A stretch of DNA of 64,000 bases from NCBI GenBank assembly GCA_963082975.1, contig OY720350.1:24461875-24525874 (forward strand), written 5' to 3'. Made by a program: the position numbers and the translations under genes. Source of the stretch: Labia minor. Its lineage: Eukaryota > Arthropoda > Insecta > Dermaptera > Spongiphoridae. The notes below the pieces were generated by a model. The model was not told where the DNA came from. It ran no database searches and saw only the letters and a program-made list of their open reading frames with translations. The first letter of the stretch is position 1, and every line of letters begins with the position of its first letter. This document shows positions 31,836 through 44,285 of the stretch, piece by piece.

Positions 31836-32325
31836 TACGAGGGCAGGTCAATAAGTATGTGACTTTTTGAATGAAAAACATTTGAGATAAAAAATTATTT
31901 TATTTTTCCACGTAGAATCGTTTGAGCTCTATATACTTCATCCAACGTTTCTCCAATTTTTTTATCAATTCAAAAAATAAGATTTGTCCAGGACATGAAA
32001 ATAGATTTGTTTGAGAAATGATTTCATCATTGGAGTCAAATCTCTTTCTGTCGAGCCATTTCTTAAGATTTGGAAACAATAAATATTTACTCAGGGCTAA
32101 ATCCGGAGAATAGACCGGATGAGGGACTCGTAACGTACCCGATTAATTAATTTTCTTGAAAATTCACTTTATTTTCTTATCAAATTATGAGGTAGTCTGC
32201 TATTAATGGATGTGAAATTTCGACAGGAGTCAGCTGATAGTTGCCTGCTGACAGGAGCAGTGTTGCCATTTCATTTAAGAGAAGGGAAATTTAAAAAATC
32301 CTAGACTTATTGACTTGCCCTCGTA
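31836..32325 (-). mobile_element. Mariner element, internally deleted (490 bp)
   Basis: Ends TACGAGGGCAGGTCAATAAG and CTTATTGACTTGCCCTCGTA are inverted copies with TA at each edge. The left half, read on the minus strand, encodes a transposase C-terminus (31900-32128). The right half is non-coding. Confidence 0.85.
31900..32128 (-). pseudogene. Mariner transposase C-terminal fragment
   Basis: The minus frame reads HPVYSPDLALSKYLLFPNLK and later KLEKRWMKYIELKRFYVEK then stop, open for about 76 codons. YSPDLAxSKY corresponds to the YSPDLAPSDY motif around the third catalytic residue of mariner DD34D transposases. The position of the catalytic Asp in SDY is Lys here, so the site would be dead even if the rest were present. 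The N-terminal two thirds are missing. Confidence 0.85.
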
Positions 32326-33589
32326 TATACACAATAAATTAACGTGAGGGCGCGAGAAAATCCAATAAAAATATTATTTAAAAAAATTGATTAATTGACT
32401 GAAAGGAAAGTACACATACTTATAGAAAAACTCTCGTTTTAGCAGTTAGTTAAAAATCAATCCACAAAATACGCAATAGGCATTATTATTTTATAGTGAG
32501 CGGGGGAGAGGGGGGCAATAAAAATTATGATTGGAAATTGGGCCTCGAATACTGTAAGGTAATGATTTAAATTATTAATGATATGTTTTTTTAATTAAAT
32601 AATGGTACCTAGATATTTAAAATGAATAAATAAAAATAATTTTTTCTACAATTATTAATTAATTAATTAATACAATTATCATTGAATGGTTATATATTTT
32701 TAAAAAATTGGCATTTTTTTAGAAACTTAAATTATTAAAATATTTCAATTAATTTTAAACATAAATTCATATTTACCGACAAGATTTTTAATATAGAAAA
32801 ATTTGACTTACATGCATTATAGATATAATATAGTTAATTTACATCTCAATTTAAATAAAACTTTACAAATCATTTTATTATGTATATATATGTCTAATAT
32901 TTACTTAAAGATCCTTCATCTATTTTAATTTATTAGTTTAATAATATATACCGTTAATAGTTCATATCCTCTAGTTATATTTAAAACAACATTATCTATT
33001 TAAAAAGAAAATAATTAAGTAAATTTTATATATAAATAATACAATTTGATTAAATTATTTTCAATAAATAAGTATCATGATTTTAAAGTAAAGTAACATC
33101 CGTTGATTTTCTACTATATTCCATTGGAAAGGAATTTTAATTAAAAAAAAGAAGGATATATCAAAAAGAGTCTATTAATTTGATCTATTTATTATAGATA
33201 ATTTTATTATTCTTTATATATCGTATTTTATAAACAAATATATTGAAATATTAAGAGTATAATTTGTTTTCAGCTTTAATTTTAGCCTCGTCGTGTTAAA
33301 ATATATAATAATGTAGATTTATTGTATATTCTCAAGCGTAGTTTAGTGAAAAGATACATATGTTATTTTCTTGACTTTACTGATAATATCTTTTCATTTT
33401 CTTTTTTTTTTTTTTTTTTTTTTTTTGTTTTTTGATAGATTTAAGAGTTTTTGAATGAATAGTCGTTTCATTTTTCGTAATCTTGTCGTTTGATTTGACG
33501 ATATTCTGGAAATATTTTCATCTTCATCATCAAATTTAATGGCTTCCTGTTGCGTTGCCTTTTCGACTTTTTAATTATCAATCAAGATC
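32326..33589. other. AT-rich, T homopolymer, no gene
   Basis: A run of about 24 T lies at 33403-33426. Nothing else was recognised. Confidence 0.5.
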
Positions 33590-33710
33590 GTAATAATCAT
33601 CATCATTTGGATGAGTTTAACTGAGGACGAAAGTGGATAATGAAAAAAAAAAACAAACTCCACTTCTCTTTCTTTCTCTCTCTCTCTCTCTTGTTTATAT
33701 ATATATATAT

Positions 33711-33745
<35 letters not shown>

Positions 33746-34025
33746 ATTTTGTTTCGTTGATGTTGATGTTGATGTTGCGTTTTTGATATTCAAATGACGA
33801 TGGTGATGGGTTATTTGTTTCGCACCCTCCGTGGGAGGTTAAGAGCTTCACACTTTGGCACATCGTCTTGTCCATATTTGGCCACATCGTCCCATCACTT
33901 TTCTTTTCTAAGCGAGATGTCGATATTCATCACGGTAATGCATCCATGTTTGTTTGTTTGTTCGTTTGATGTCATTCATGCTTTTCTAAACAGACACAAA
34001 CTTAATACGTTCTATTTTTTCTGAC
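33590..34025. other. Higher-complexity island with TC and TA microsatellites
   Basis: A TC tract (about 33670-33691) and TA tracts (about 33697-33740) precede a stretch at 33790-33960 with balanced composition (GCACCCTCCGTGGGAGGTTA). A 76-codon plus frame lies there, but has no recognisable motif. It could be regulatory DNA or part of an untranslated exon. Confidence 0.3.
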
Positions 34026-35667
34026 AATCTGTTGTCCTAAAAAGGTAAAATAATATTAAAGAGAAAAGTACTTTAAAAAAACATAAAAATATTTTTTTAG
34101 TAAATAAATACAAGTAATAAATAAAGTTCCAATAAATCAACCGACCTATTGTAAGAAAAATAAGTTTGTTATTTCATAAATCTTTTAAAATATTTTCACA
34201 GAAAATTATTTTTTCTTGATATTCTACTCTACTGATTCTCTTTTAGATAAATATTCATTAATACAATAATAATAGGCGCTTGCATGTATTTTGGTCGCGA
34301 TATCTATAGGTGAAGATGCAAAGTTTATATATACCAAAAGAAACTAACCTAACTTTCAATGATTTTGACATTTCTCTACATAAAATAACGGTTTTTCATT
34401 TAGTGTTATTGAGTTATTCAGTTTTGATGTCAATGACAAAGAAAGGCCTGGAGGACCACAAATTGAAAAACGTATTGTTGCGAAAAATATTAGCAATAGC
34501 GAGTAACAGAGTCATCCTCTTGTAAGAAAACAGAATCGATACTACATACAATTCATAAAACTATATACAATTCATTGACAAATTCTCCATTAGGCGTTCA
34601 TATAATAAGTTATCAAAATATAAAAAAAAATCATTCTTCCGTAAGAAATTGTTTAAAACTTGTTTATATCGAAAATTAAATTGAGAGACTAAGAAATGTC
34701 TGTATCTTCAAACTTTTCTCAAAAATCCAATTAACTCTCTTCAATTTTAGACATTTAGCAGCTCCACAACTTCCAGTCTTGAAGGACTTCTAGTACCCAA
34801 ATTGTTTTTTCTGAATTCACTCAGAATTGGCATACAATGTACGTCTTCTGTCTCAAATTATATAAAGAGCAAAATTTACAGCAAACCAGTAACCTCGAGC
34901 CTTAATTATCTATTCAATTGTTGATGAATTCATACTGGTAAACATTAATATCATTACTTTGGATTTGACTGTCCAATGTTGGCCATGCCGATCTTATATT
35001 TTCATCCCTCAATCACTCCTACAGTCTTACCAACACATAATTTATTTCGACCCTATTATTAGGGAATCCACATAATCCTAAATTATTTTTGATAATAAGA
35101 ACTCAAGAAATAAATAATAAAAACGTCAGTAGACAAAAGTAATATTTTTAATAATTATAATTTTTAAATTTTATTTTGAAATAAATCTTTGAAATGTGAC
35201 AATTAAAAAGACCAATAGCAGGACATTTATCATCCTAACATTTTTCAAAGGCCGAACTTACTTGTATAAAGTATGTTTATTTCTTTAACTGAGAATTGAT
35301 TTAATTCTTGTTGAATATTCAACAAATCAAAGAAATTATTTTGAAAAGACAATTATCTAAAAATATTTTAATAAATATAGTAATAATTATCCTTGTTCAA
35401 ACGTACTAAACTTGGATGAAAATTCAAATCAATTATTAGAAAATTAATAAAAAATAACAAATAAAAAAATATTGATATTGAATTGATCAATGATAAAAAT
35501 TATGACCTTTAAAATACAAATAATAAGAAATAATTGAAAAAGTATTAAACAAATTTTATTAAAGCAGATATTGTTTTTTTTATTCTTTTTTACTTGCTTA
35601 CCTTTTACCTTTCATTATACCTAAAAATACTTTTAATAATATATTTTTTTCATTTTATTTGTTTCAG
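34026..35667. other. No gene recognised
   Basis: AT-rich with some more complex pieces (34270-34520, 34740-35050). The 71-codon frame at 34310-34525 has no family motif. Confidence 0.4.
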
Positions 35668-35723
35668 GTAATAACATCTCTTACTAAATTCTATAAGTCC
35701 TGGATTAGTATTATCATAATGGG
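35668..35723 (+). other. Candidate small internal exon (56 nt)
   Basis: A pyrimidine-rich tract ending TTTATTTGTTTCAG (AG at 35666-35667) is followed 56 bases later by GTGAGTAATC, a good donor. Only one frame across the interval is open, reading VITSLTKFYKSWISIIIM. No partner exons were recognised, so this is a weak call. If real, this part of the window would be inside a plus-strand gene with long introns. Confidence 0.25.
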
Positions 35724-36049
35724 GTGAGTAATCACAACAGTATATCATTTTTTTCATAATCCCAATCCCTTTTCACATTTTTTAAATTTAAGTTATTGAG
35801 AGAATACAGATGTTGATGATAGGACAGATAAAATATTTATTCTTTATCCATCATTTATATATTTTTATAATAAAATGTTTATTTCTAATATAAAAAAAAT
35901 CATTAAAAACAACAGATATTAATACTAAAGATAGTGATAAAAGTAATTATTATTCTATTTGTTTTTATATATAAAGTATAATTTTAATAATCATCAAAAT
36001 AACATTTAAAAAATCTTAGTGTACATTTTCAATTAAGAAAGAATGGCAA
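35724..36049. other. AT-rich, nothing recognised
   Basis: No gene or repeat seen. Confidence 0.4.
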
Positions 36050-36270
36050 AACGAAAATATGGATGACGTATTTAAAATTAAATTAAGAAAAAACTAATGA
36101 AGATGATTTTTCTCCAGGCTGAAACCAATACAGATCGATTTGTTTTTATAAATATTATCTATCGTGTGAATTTTAAAAAATCCTTCGAGTGATTAATTAA
36201 TATATTAATTCAAAAATATATAAATATATATACATATATACAATTTTTTTGCTAGTATAATAAGATAAGA
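36050..36270 (-). repeat. Diverged repeat relic related to HINE family 2 (uninterrupted)
   Basis: It carries GGATGACGTATTTAAAATTA, ATCGTGTGAATTTTAAAAAA and TATATACAATTTTTTTGCTA in the same order as the relic at 80-262 plus 2574-2625. Here there is no hAT-like insertion, so it serves as a related empty site. Confidence 0.55.
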
Positions 36271-36617
36271 TATATTGAAAATTCAAGCTTAGGAAGTGAA
36301 TCAACGTCTAAAATTATTCTAGTTATTGATTATTACTTGTGGAGCATAGAGAAACAATGTGAATTTGGAACGTAATAGGTAGAATGTTACCCAAAAAAAA
36401 TGTTATATTCCAATAATAATAATAATAATAATAATAATAAAGAGAACATTTTAATAAAAATAAATTAAATTAAGTATCATTATATTCAACAGATCAATTT
36501 TTACAAGCTTTTTCTTTTTCTACAAATTCTTTTCTTCTTTCTCCATACACCCACCCACACACAATGAAAAAATAAAATATCTAATAAAATTCAAATTTAC
36601 TTTATTTTTCTATTTTT
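36271..36617. other. AT-rich with AAT microsatellite
   Basis: AAT repeats lie at about 36413-36440. No gene was recognised. Confidence 0.5.
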
Positions 36618-37185
36618 ACTATCTCGTAAGAAAATTTTCGATGTTGAGATTTTGATGTTTTTATACATTTTGAAGGTTCCTGAATCATTTTCACTAAGGT
36701 TGAGAAAAATGTCTGTGTGTGTATGTATGTAACCAAGATTACGCAAAAACGGTTTGAGCTAGAATGATGATATTTGGTACATGGGCATTATTCAAAATTT
36801 ATAGTTTTCTATCTACTTTTGAGAAATGTAGCTCAACCGGAAGAGGGTCATTACCTACTTTGATTTTTTTTCTTCTAAAGTGACCGTAAAAATAAAGATA
36901 AATGTTTGATAATTTTTCACATGATTAATAATTGTATAAAACTGCTATATATAGAATTTCAGCTTGATTGAATCGCTGAAAGTTCCAGAATTAATTTTTT
37001 AACACTGCAAATCTCACGCTCCAACACGTGACTTGGTGCCATCAACAGAGCCAAACATGCGCTGGTTTAATAAATATGATTTATTAATTTTAATTTATAA
37101 TTTAATTAATTTAATTTAAATTAAATTGATATATGTTATTTAATCCAATTCAAATTTGCGAGATAGTCGAGTGGAGACACTCCAG
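36618..37185 (+). mobile_element. HINE family 1, near full-length copy
   Basis: It starts ACTATCTCGT, has the first block, a short TG/TATG microsatellite (about 36715-36731), the second block, GCGAGATAGT and stem-loop GAGTG-GAGA-CACTC. It has lost the ~20 bases following the 5' end seen in other copies. Confidence 0.9.
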
Positions 37186-37966
37186 CTTTTTTTATCCTTA
37201 TTTGAAAAATTAAATTAATGATTATTTATTCATTTGGCATCAACTATTCCAATGATTTTGTGTTAATTGATTCACCAATTCAATAAGAATATAATACCAA
37301 TAATAATAATGATAATAATAATAAGACTTAATCTATCGTCAACTGACATTACGAATCATTTATAATTATTCGAATGCATTGTCTTGGGATTGTTTCTTTC
37401 ATTCGTTTCCTTCTTTTGATAAAGACAACACGATGTTCTTGTTGTTGTTGTCGATGGTCGATGGGATGTTGCGGCGGGGGCGGGTAGTGGCAAGGAAAAT
37501 AAGAGAAGGGGGGGGGGGGCTGAAAAGCGCGCCGCGGCGGGGAAGCGGGTGTCTTCTCTTTTGTTCTTGTAGCTTTGCTATAAATCTTCCAGCTGCGAAT
37601 AAATAATACTCTGATACTTTGCAACACAAATAGACAAGGAAAGACTTTTTTATAAGCTCTCTCACTCTCACGCTGTCTGTTGTTTTCAGGGTAATCAACG
37701 GGACACATATTCTTCCTTCTTTTGTCTCCCAATCCTTTCTTTTATTTTATTTTTTTTTTTGTAATCTATGACGCTGCTGGTTCTATTATTTGGATTCGTC
37801 GATGATTTATCTAACACAAGTTTGTTGTTGTTTTTGCTTTTTTGTATATTATTATTATTATTCTTCAACAAAAACCCTTTCCTTGTCAACTTTTATTGTT
37901 ATGAAATATTTAAAAAAAAAAAATGGAAGAAAATCAAATTTAAGGAATAAAATTCAAATTAGAAAT

Positions 37967-38005
<39 letters not shown>

Positions 38006-38194
38006 ACATATATATCCGACTTTCATTATTATTTAGTTGTCTTGAAAATAGAGCTTTGAATTTTTTATTATTATCCTTTCTCCCCTCATTCATTCTTTTT
38101 TTTAAAGGATGTAATTCATAAATTTAAACTTCAACTAAATGATTTCTTTATATTTTCCTTGCTAATAATATTTCCACACGTTTTCTCTCTTTTT
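37186..38194. other. GC-rich island in an otherwise unique stretch
   Basis: At 37470-37560 GCGGCGGGGGCGGGTAGTGG, a run of 12 G (37508-37519) and GCGCGCCGCGGCGGGG stand out strongly against the AT background. The flanks are non-repetitive and moderately complex. Open frames on both strands here overlap each other and show no family motif. It could be a CpG-containing promoter or untranslated exon. A TA microsatellite lies at 37973-37999. Confidence 0.35.
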
Positions 38195-38789
38195 ACTATC
38201 TCGCCAGAGATAGTATTGCGATCACGAAAATTTTCGATGTTGAGATTTTGATGTTTTTATACGTTTTGAAGGTTGCTGAATCATTTTCACTAAGGTTGAG
38301 AAAAATGTCTGTCTGTGTGTGTGTATGTATGTAACCAAGATTACCAAAAAGCTGTTTGTGCTAAAATGATGAAATTTGGTACATGGGAATTATTCAAAAT
38401 TCATAGTTTTCTATCAACTTTTGAGAAATGTAGCTCAACCGGAAGAGGGTCATTACCTACTTTGATTTTTTTTTCTTCTAAAGTGACCGTAAAAATAAAA
38501 ATATATGTTTGATAATTTTTCACATGATTAATAATTGTATAAAACTGCTATATATAGAATTTCAGCTTGATTGAATTGCTTAAAGTACCAGAATTAATTT
38601 TTTAAGTCTGCAAATCTCACGCGCCAACACGTGACATTGTGCCATCAACAAAGATCCAAACATACGCTGGTTCAATAAATATCATTTATTAATTTTAATT
38701 TATAATTTAATTAATTTAATTTAATTTAAATTAATATATGTTATTTAATCCAATTCAAATTGCGAGATAGTCGAGTGGAGACACTCCAG
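38195..38789 (+). mobile_element. HINE family 1, full-length copy
   Basis: The order is ACTATCTCGCCAGAGATAGT, first block, short TG/TATG tract near 38310-38330, second block, GCGAGATAGT and stem-loop GAGTG-GAGA-CACTC. The short 65-codon frame within is not a gene. Confidence 0.9.
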
Positions 38790-39123
38790 ATTTTTTTTAT
38801 CAAAAAACAATTTCTTTAAAATTTTATAATTTATTAATTTAATGGTTAAATCAATATGATTAAAAAATAAAATTTTCAAAATATATTTGAAAAATTTTAC
38901 CTTTTGATTTTATTTTTGAAAAGATAAATTCATTAAAACGGTTGTTAAAACCTTTTATATTTAATAATTATAATTATTTAATTTGGGTTCCATTATTTAA
39001 GTTCTTTTTAATATTTTAAATATTACAATTGTGGGAATCATTATATTTTACAAAAATATAAACAAATTTAATAAATAGTGGAAGAGGAAATGAATATTTA
39101 TAAAAAAAAAAATTTTTTTGAAT
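38790..39123. other. AT-rich, nothing recognised
   Basis: No gene or repeat seen. Confidence 0.4.
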
Positions 39124-39722
39124 TGTAAGGAAGGTATTGTTTTCACACCAAATTTCACATGTGGAGATTTTTACATATCTCCACGAATCAAGCATTTTCT
39201 TAACAGAAAAAAGTATTTTTAGCATGATGTCTGTCCGTATAGATGTGTACAGCTTGAACGGCTCTACGAATTTTGATAAAATTTGGTATATTTACTTAAT
39301 GCATCCGTAGTATTAATTCATCAACTTTTGGTGTATTTCCGGAAACCGGAAGTGGTAGTTTTACCGATCGACGATAGGAAGGAACGGGTTATTATCACAC
39401 CAAATTTCACATGAGAAGATTTTTTACATATCACCACGAATCATGCACTTTGTATTAGTTTTACCCTCGAGAAAAATCATCTTCATTAATTTTTTCTTAA
39501 TTTAAAATTATATGACGTCACCCAGCCCTTCATGACGACACATCCAGCTCCTACTTATATATTATAAATAAAATAAAATTAAAAACATTTATGTTCTATC
39601 CATATCTGTTTTTTATTGCATTAATAGATACATTAAAATTATTTGAAATTGTTTCTGTAGCTGGAAATTAATTTATTTCAAACCGTCGGTTAGTTCTGTG
39701 CCTGGCCACAGGTCAACTTATT
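39124..39722 (+). mobile_element. HINE family 2, nearly complete (5' tip missing)
   Basis: It starts within the first block at GTAAGGAAGGTATTGTTTTC, includes GATGTCTGTCCGTATAGATG (microsatellite contracted), the CCGGAAACCGGAAGTGG and ATGACGTCA blocks, then CCGTCGGTTAG and the stem-loop CCTG-GCCA-CAGG with AACTTAT. The ACCGACCGACG tip is missing. Confidence 0.85.
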
Positions 39723-41405
39723 TTTTTTTTGTATTTTTCAAATAATTCTTATATCTGTCCTAAGTTAGAGCAATATTAAAATGTCTCAAAATATATACAT
39801 AATACATAACTATTTACACGTTTTTGAAAAATCAGTCAGATTAACAATTAGAACCACTATTCATATCCATTCAATACTGTTTCTAATTTATTCAATTTTT
39901 TATAAATTATAAAAAAACTAGTATAACTACCTTTATAAGATTCTTAATCTATTATTGTTGAGAAAACATTTTAATATTTCATCCAAAAATATTTAATTTA
40001 CAATAATTAATAATTATTATGAAGTATACGCGTAACAATATAAAGACTCGTTCACATTTAAACATCATATATTATGATCATATTTTTAGTAATTGATATA
40101 GATATCAACTATTTATTTTTTTACCAAATTGTAAAATAGTATTGTTTTGTTTTGTATGATTCATTTAAGACCTGATAACTCAAATCGGATCAGATTTGAG
40201 GCCAGAAACACAATCTCTAATATTTTGAAATCTCTTGGGGGGGGGGGGGAGAAGATTTCGATGAATTATATGTATTATTAGAACAAAGAGGTCCGAGGCT
40301 GATACTAGAAATAGAATCTTTGGCTTTATTAGTATTTATTGCATTCGTGAATTGTATTAATTTTTTTTTTTTGTTGTCTTTTAGTAAGAAATGAATTCGG
40401 TCCGGTTGTTTTGGTCGATGCTTCCCTCTCCATCCACTCATTCCTTTCTACTCCAGCTACCCTGGTCATATATTATTTCTATTTTAATCAAAGAGTTGAA
40501 ATGAATACTGGAAATGAAGAAAAAAGACAACGAAAGAAGGACGTCGATGTCTAAAATCTATCTATTAGTTTTCTGCTGAATGAGCAACCAAGTTTTTTTT
40601 TCCTCTGTCACGAGTGACATTTATCGTACCACCAGAACTTTGATCAGAATAAATTCTTCTCCCTTCTATTCTTCACTCCTTGGTATACTATTTTATACAA
40701 CTTAAAATAAAATTGACCACATTTTCTTAAAAATGAAGGAGAAGAAATAAAAAATTTAGGTATTCATAAAAAAAATTCCAGACTGTATGATTGACTGACG
40801 TTGTTTGTTAGCAGAGTTGTTTTGATAAGTAAACAAATCATCTATTGCTTTCTCATAACAGAATCTTAAAGAAAAAAAGAGGATAGAGTGAGTTTGTTTG
40901 TTACTGATTGCCATCGATTGATGGATATCCGTGTGTATCGAATTTTATTTATTGTCGCTAATCGGTGTCGATTGTATACAGCGACAGCCGTCATCCTCAT
41001 CAAAACACCTGACCATCTATCTCTTCTTCACCGGGATGGACCACCTCTTGAACAAGACGCTCATCAGGAATCTTTCTTCCAATATTTCTAGTTCTTATGA
41101 TCGATGTCCTTTTCAGCCATCAAAAGAAATCGAATATAATGATTTTGATTGGTTATTGTTATACATATATTTTTTTATTTTATTAAACATAAATAAATAT
41201 TATCATGAAGGATGTTTTATCAGTATATCATGTTTTATTAAATTTTTAATTTTTTTTATTAACTTTAATAAATATCAATATAGGTATTCATTAGTTTAAT
41301 CAAAAAAGAGGGAAAAATATTTATTTTTTTTTTAATTTTGATTAGCAAATTAAGAATATTTTTCTTTAAATATAATATGAGGAATAATATTTTTAGATAA
41401 TTTTT
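39723..41405. other. No assigned gene; complex stretch at 40240-41140
   Basis: A run of 13 G lies at 40237-40249. 40380-41140 is less AT-biased and non-repetitive, with two overlapping plus frames (40888-41091 and 40931-41299) that have no recognisable motif. Regulatory DNA, untranslated exon or old debris are all possible. Confidence 0.3.
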
Positions 41406-41647
41406 ACTATCTCGCTATAGAATTTCAGATTGATTGAATGGCTGAAAATACCGGAATTAATTTTTTAACACGACTGCAAATAACGCTCCAGCACGTGACA
41501 TGGTGCCATCAACAAAGAGCCAAACACGCGCTGGTTTAATATATATTTATTAATTTTAATTTATAATTAATTAAATTAAATTTAAATATAATAAATGTTA
41601 ATTAATCCCATTCAAATTTGCGAGCTAGTCGTGTGGGGACACTCCAG
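41406..41647 (+). mobile_element. HINE family 1, short internally deleted copy
   Basis: ACTATCTCGC is joined directly to TATAGAATTTCAGATTGATT, so the first block and microsatellite are gone. The second block, GCGAGCTAGT (one change) and a stem-loop-like GTGTGGGGACACTCCAG remain. The junction differs from the short copy at 5776. Confidence 0.85.
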
Positions 41648-41677
41648 ATTGTTTATTTTCATTATTATTGAATAGAT

Positions 41678-41929
41678 TAGAGATTCCCAACCTGGGCGAT
41701 CGACATCTTAGAGGGGGCGATAGTATTTTTGGGGGGCGAAATCATTTTCAACTCTAAAAAAACAAACAACGAACAGGCTTTTGCCGTTTTTTTCCAATTT
41801 TTTTCAATATGTTTCTAAAAAAAAAGATAAGATGATTTTGAATTTTTATCTGTTAAAATTTATAGGGGGCGAATTATGAAGCCGGCCTTACGAAGTGGGC
41901 GTTTGGTCCAAAAAGGTTTGGAACCACTA
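41678..41929. mobile_element. hAT-like short element (252 bp)
   Basis: TAGAGATTCCCAACCTGGGC at the left and AAAAAGGTTTGGAACCACTA at the right are imperfect inverted ends. Flanks GAATAGAT and GAATAATT may be an eroded 8-bp duplication. The interior resembles 13502-13729. Confidence 0.65.
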
Positions 41930-43179
41930 GAATAATTGTATTAGTAACCGAAATACTCACTCTAAACAAAATGACAGATCAACAGGAAAATTCTTCAAGA
42001 TGATTACAATTCAAAAATTCAAAAATTAATAAACTATTTACTTAGACTTTTGCAAAAAGAAAAAATAATTCAAAATTGTTTTGAATATTTTTTATTATTT
42101 ATTTGTTTGCTGAATAAATTAATTATAGTCAATTTTTTATTGAAAAAGATATCCCAAATTTTAAAACTATTCAAATTTACATATAAACATCAACAAACAC
42201 ATTCCTCCATTCATCTAATCTTGATCTCTTCCAATCTTTCCTCTCAAATGTGTCTACCCACAATCCAAATGTTGTTTGTTATAAATTTATACTTGCCAAT
42301 TTTTTTTTTTTTTTTTTAATCAATAAACTTGATCTTATATTTATTGATATATAACATATTTATCACTAATAATAATTATTAGTAATAATAATAGTAATAA
42401 TATTTTTTATTTGTTTCTAGAAATAAAAGAGAATCTTCATATTTTCTTCATTTAATAAATCGTACATGATTGTAGAACTATGTATCTTATTTCATTTGAT
42501 ATTTAACGGGTAAAATTTATGATAGACTAAAAACGAATGAAGATAATTCAATTTTTTGTGATGATCGCCATTATCGTTTTCTTCCAGAGTTATTTTGCTG
42601 AAAGGGAAACAAATTGTCAGTGACGCTCACTCATAAAATAAATCATAAACATCTCAAATGTCCTCTCTAAACATCAATCCCCCCCCCCCCCAACACTCAC
42701 CAAGAAATTTCATCAAAAGAAAAAAACTTCGAACTAGTTCATAAATTTTGAAACAATTTTTCAAGACACAAAAATTCTAACAATTTTCAAATTTGAAAAA
42801 AAAGCTTCATTTTATATGAATTCTTATTTATTTATTAATTTCTTTATATATTTAGGTAAAAGTAGTTTGTTTGTTTTTGTGAACATTTCTAATAAATTAT
42901 GTATGTGTATTCTCTTCAATATATCATAAAATATTTTTTTTTTAATTTTCGAGAGTAGAGAAGTTTCCAAAGAAGAAATTCCCCTATTTATTTGTCCTAT
43001 GTTTAATAGCCATGTAGGATATATATAAATCAACAATAATATTGATTAAAAAAAACATTTAACATTATTATTATTATTAATAGCAACTAAAGTTTACTTT
43101 GAATATTGAATTTGTTCGATTATTTTTCCCGCTTTTTCTTTTCTTCTATTTTTACGAATGAACGATTAAATAAATTATA
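41930..43179. other. AT-rich, C homopolymer, no gene
   Basis: A run of 13 C lies at 42679-42691. No gene was recognised. Confidence 0.45.
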
Positions 43180-44184
43180 TCTATATATATAAAAGGCAAT
43201 GTCTGTCTGTGTGTGTGTCTCGCCTAAACAGAAAAACTACCCGTCCGATTGCGATGAAACTTTCAGGGATTGTTGTGGGCATACCAAGGAAGGTTTTAGT
43301 GTAGTTAAATCCAAAATTAATTTATCCAAAATTAATTTAATTAGTAATCTTTTGGTAAAAGTCTATTCATAGTTACCATGGTTACATTGAAAAATTTACA
43401 ATAAATAAAATAAAATAATTGGAAATCTTTTCAATTTATTATTTTGATAAATTTTATGAATATTTTTAATTTTTTTAAACTGTCAAAAATAATATACCCA
43501 TAATAACAGTTTTAATAAAAATAAAAATATAAATCACAATGTAAGTAAAATATTGAATCGTTTTATTTATATTGTTTCAATTATTGTTTGAATATTTATT
43601 AAATTTATATATAGATTTATTTACATATTTAAATGTATATTTAATAAATTTATTTGTTGATTCTTAATAATAATAATTCCAATTACTTTCTTCAAATTTT
43701 TTTTTAGCATATTCAGCATTGAAATTGCAGGTAATTGGAACTCCAACATGTAATATTAGCAAATATTCTGAGATGGGAAATATACTAAAATCATGTCATG
43801 TCCTATTAAATATTTTGAATATTTGAATGGTAATGAAATGATGTAGGTAGACTTGTGAGACAAACAATAAGAATCTCTATAATAAGAGAATATACTTATT
43901 CCGAAAACTGTTAATTAAAATGTAATAACTATTAACAATTAATAAAGTAGAAATAATTTTCCAACAAATCACGTATTAAACGGTATATTATTATTATTTG
44001 TAATAATTCCAATAAAAATAAATAAAAATAAAAACCAAAAAAAGTGCAATTAAAACTAAAATTTAAATTATATTCATTTAATACATTATTATTATTATTA
44101 TTATTAAGTGTTCAGTTATCACATACGTATATATGTATGTATACAGATACACATGCAAAAGCGAAGCTTTGCCGGGTCTGCTAG
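43180..44184 (+). mobile_element. Canonical Helitron, non-autonomous (about 1 kb)
   Basis: It begins TCTATATATATAAAAGGCAA and ends with a hairpin (GCAAAAGCGAAGCTTTGC) followed by CGGGTCTGCTAG, with A before and T after. These are the TC...CTAG ends and A/T target of canonical Helitrons. GTCTGTCTGTGTGTGTGTCT follows the 5' end. No Rep/helicase is encoded. Confidence 0.85.
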
Positions 44185-44230
44185 TATATAATAAAAAGGT
44201 TTAAAAAAGATATCTGAAAAACAAACATTC

Positions 44231-44234
<4 letters not shown>

Positions 44235-44285
<51 letters not shown>

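Noticed and set aside
37349..37999. Several overlapping frames on both strands, 60-127 codons
   Set aside because: They shadow each other across a GC-rich island and asparagine/leucine-rich repeats, with no domain motif or conserved start context.
43709..43731. Splice-like TTTTTTTTTAG ... GCAGGTAATT
   Set aside because: It lies inside the Helitron and would give a ~22-nt exon; no other support.
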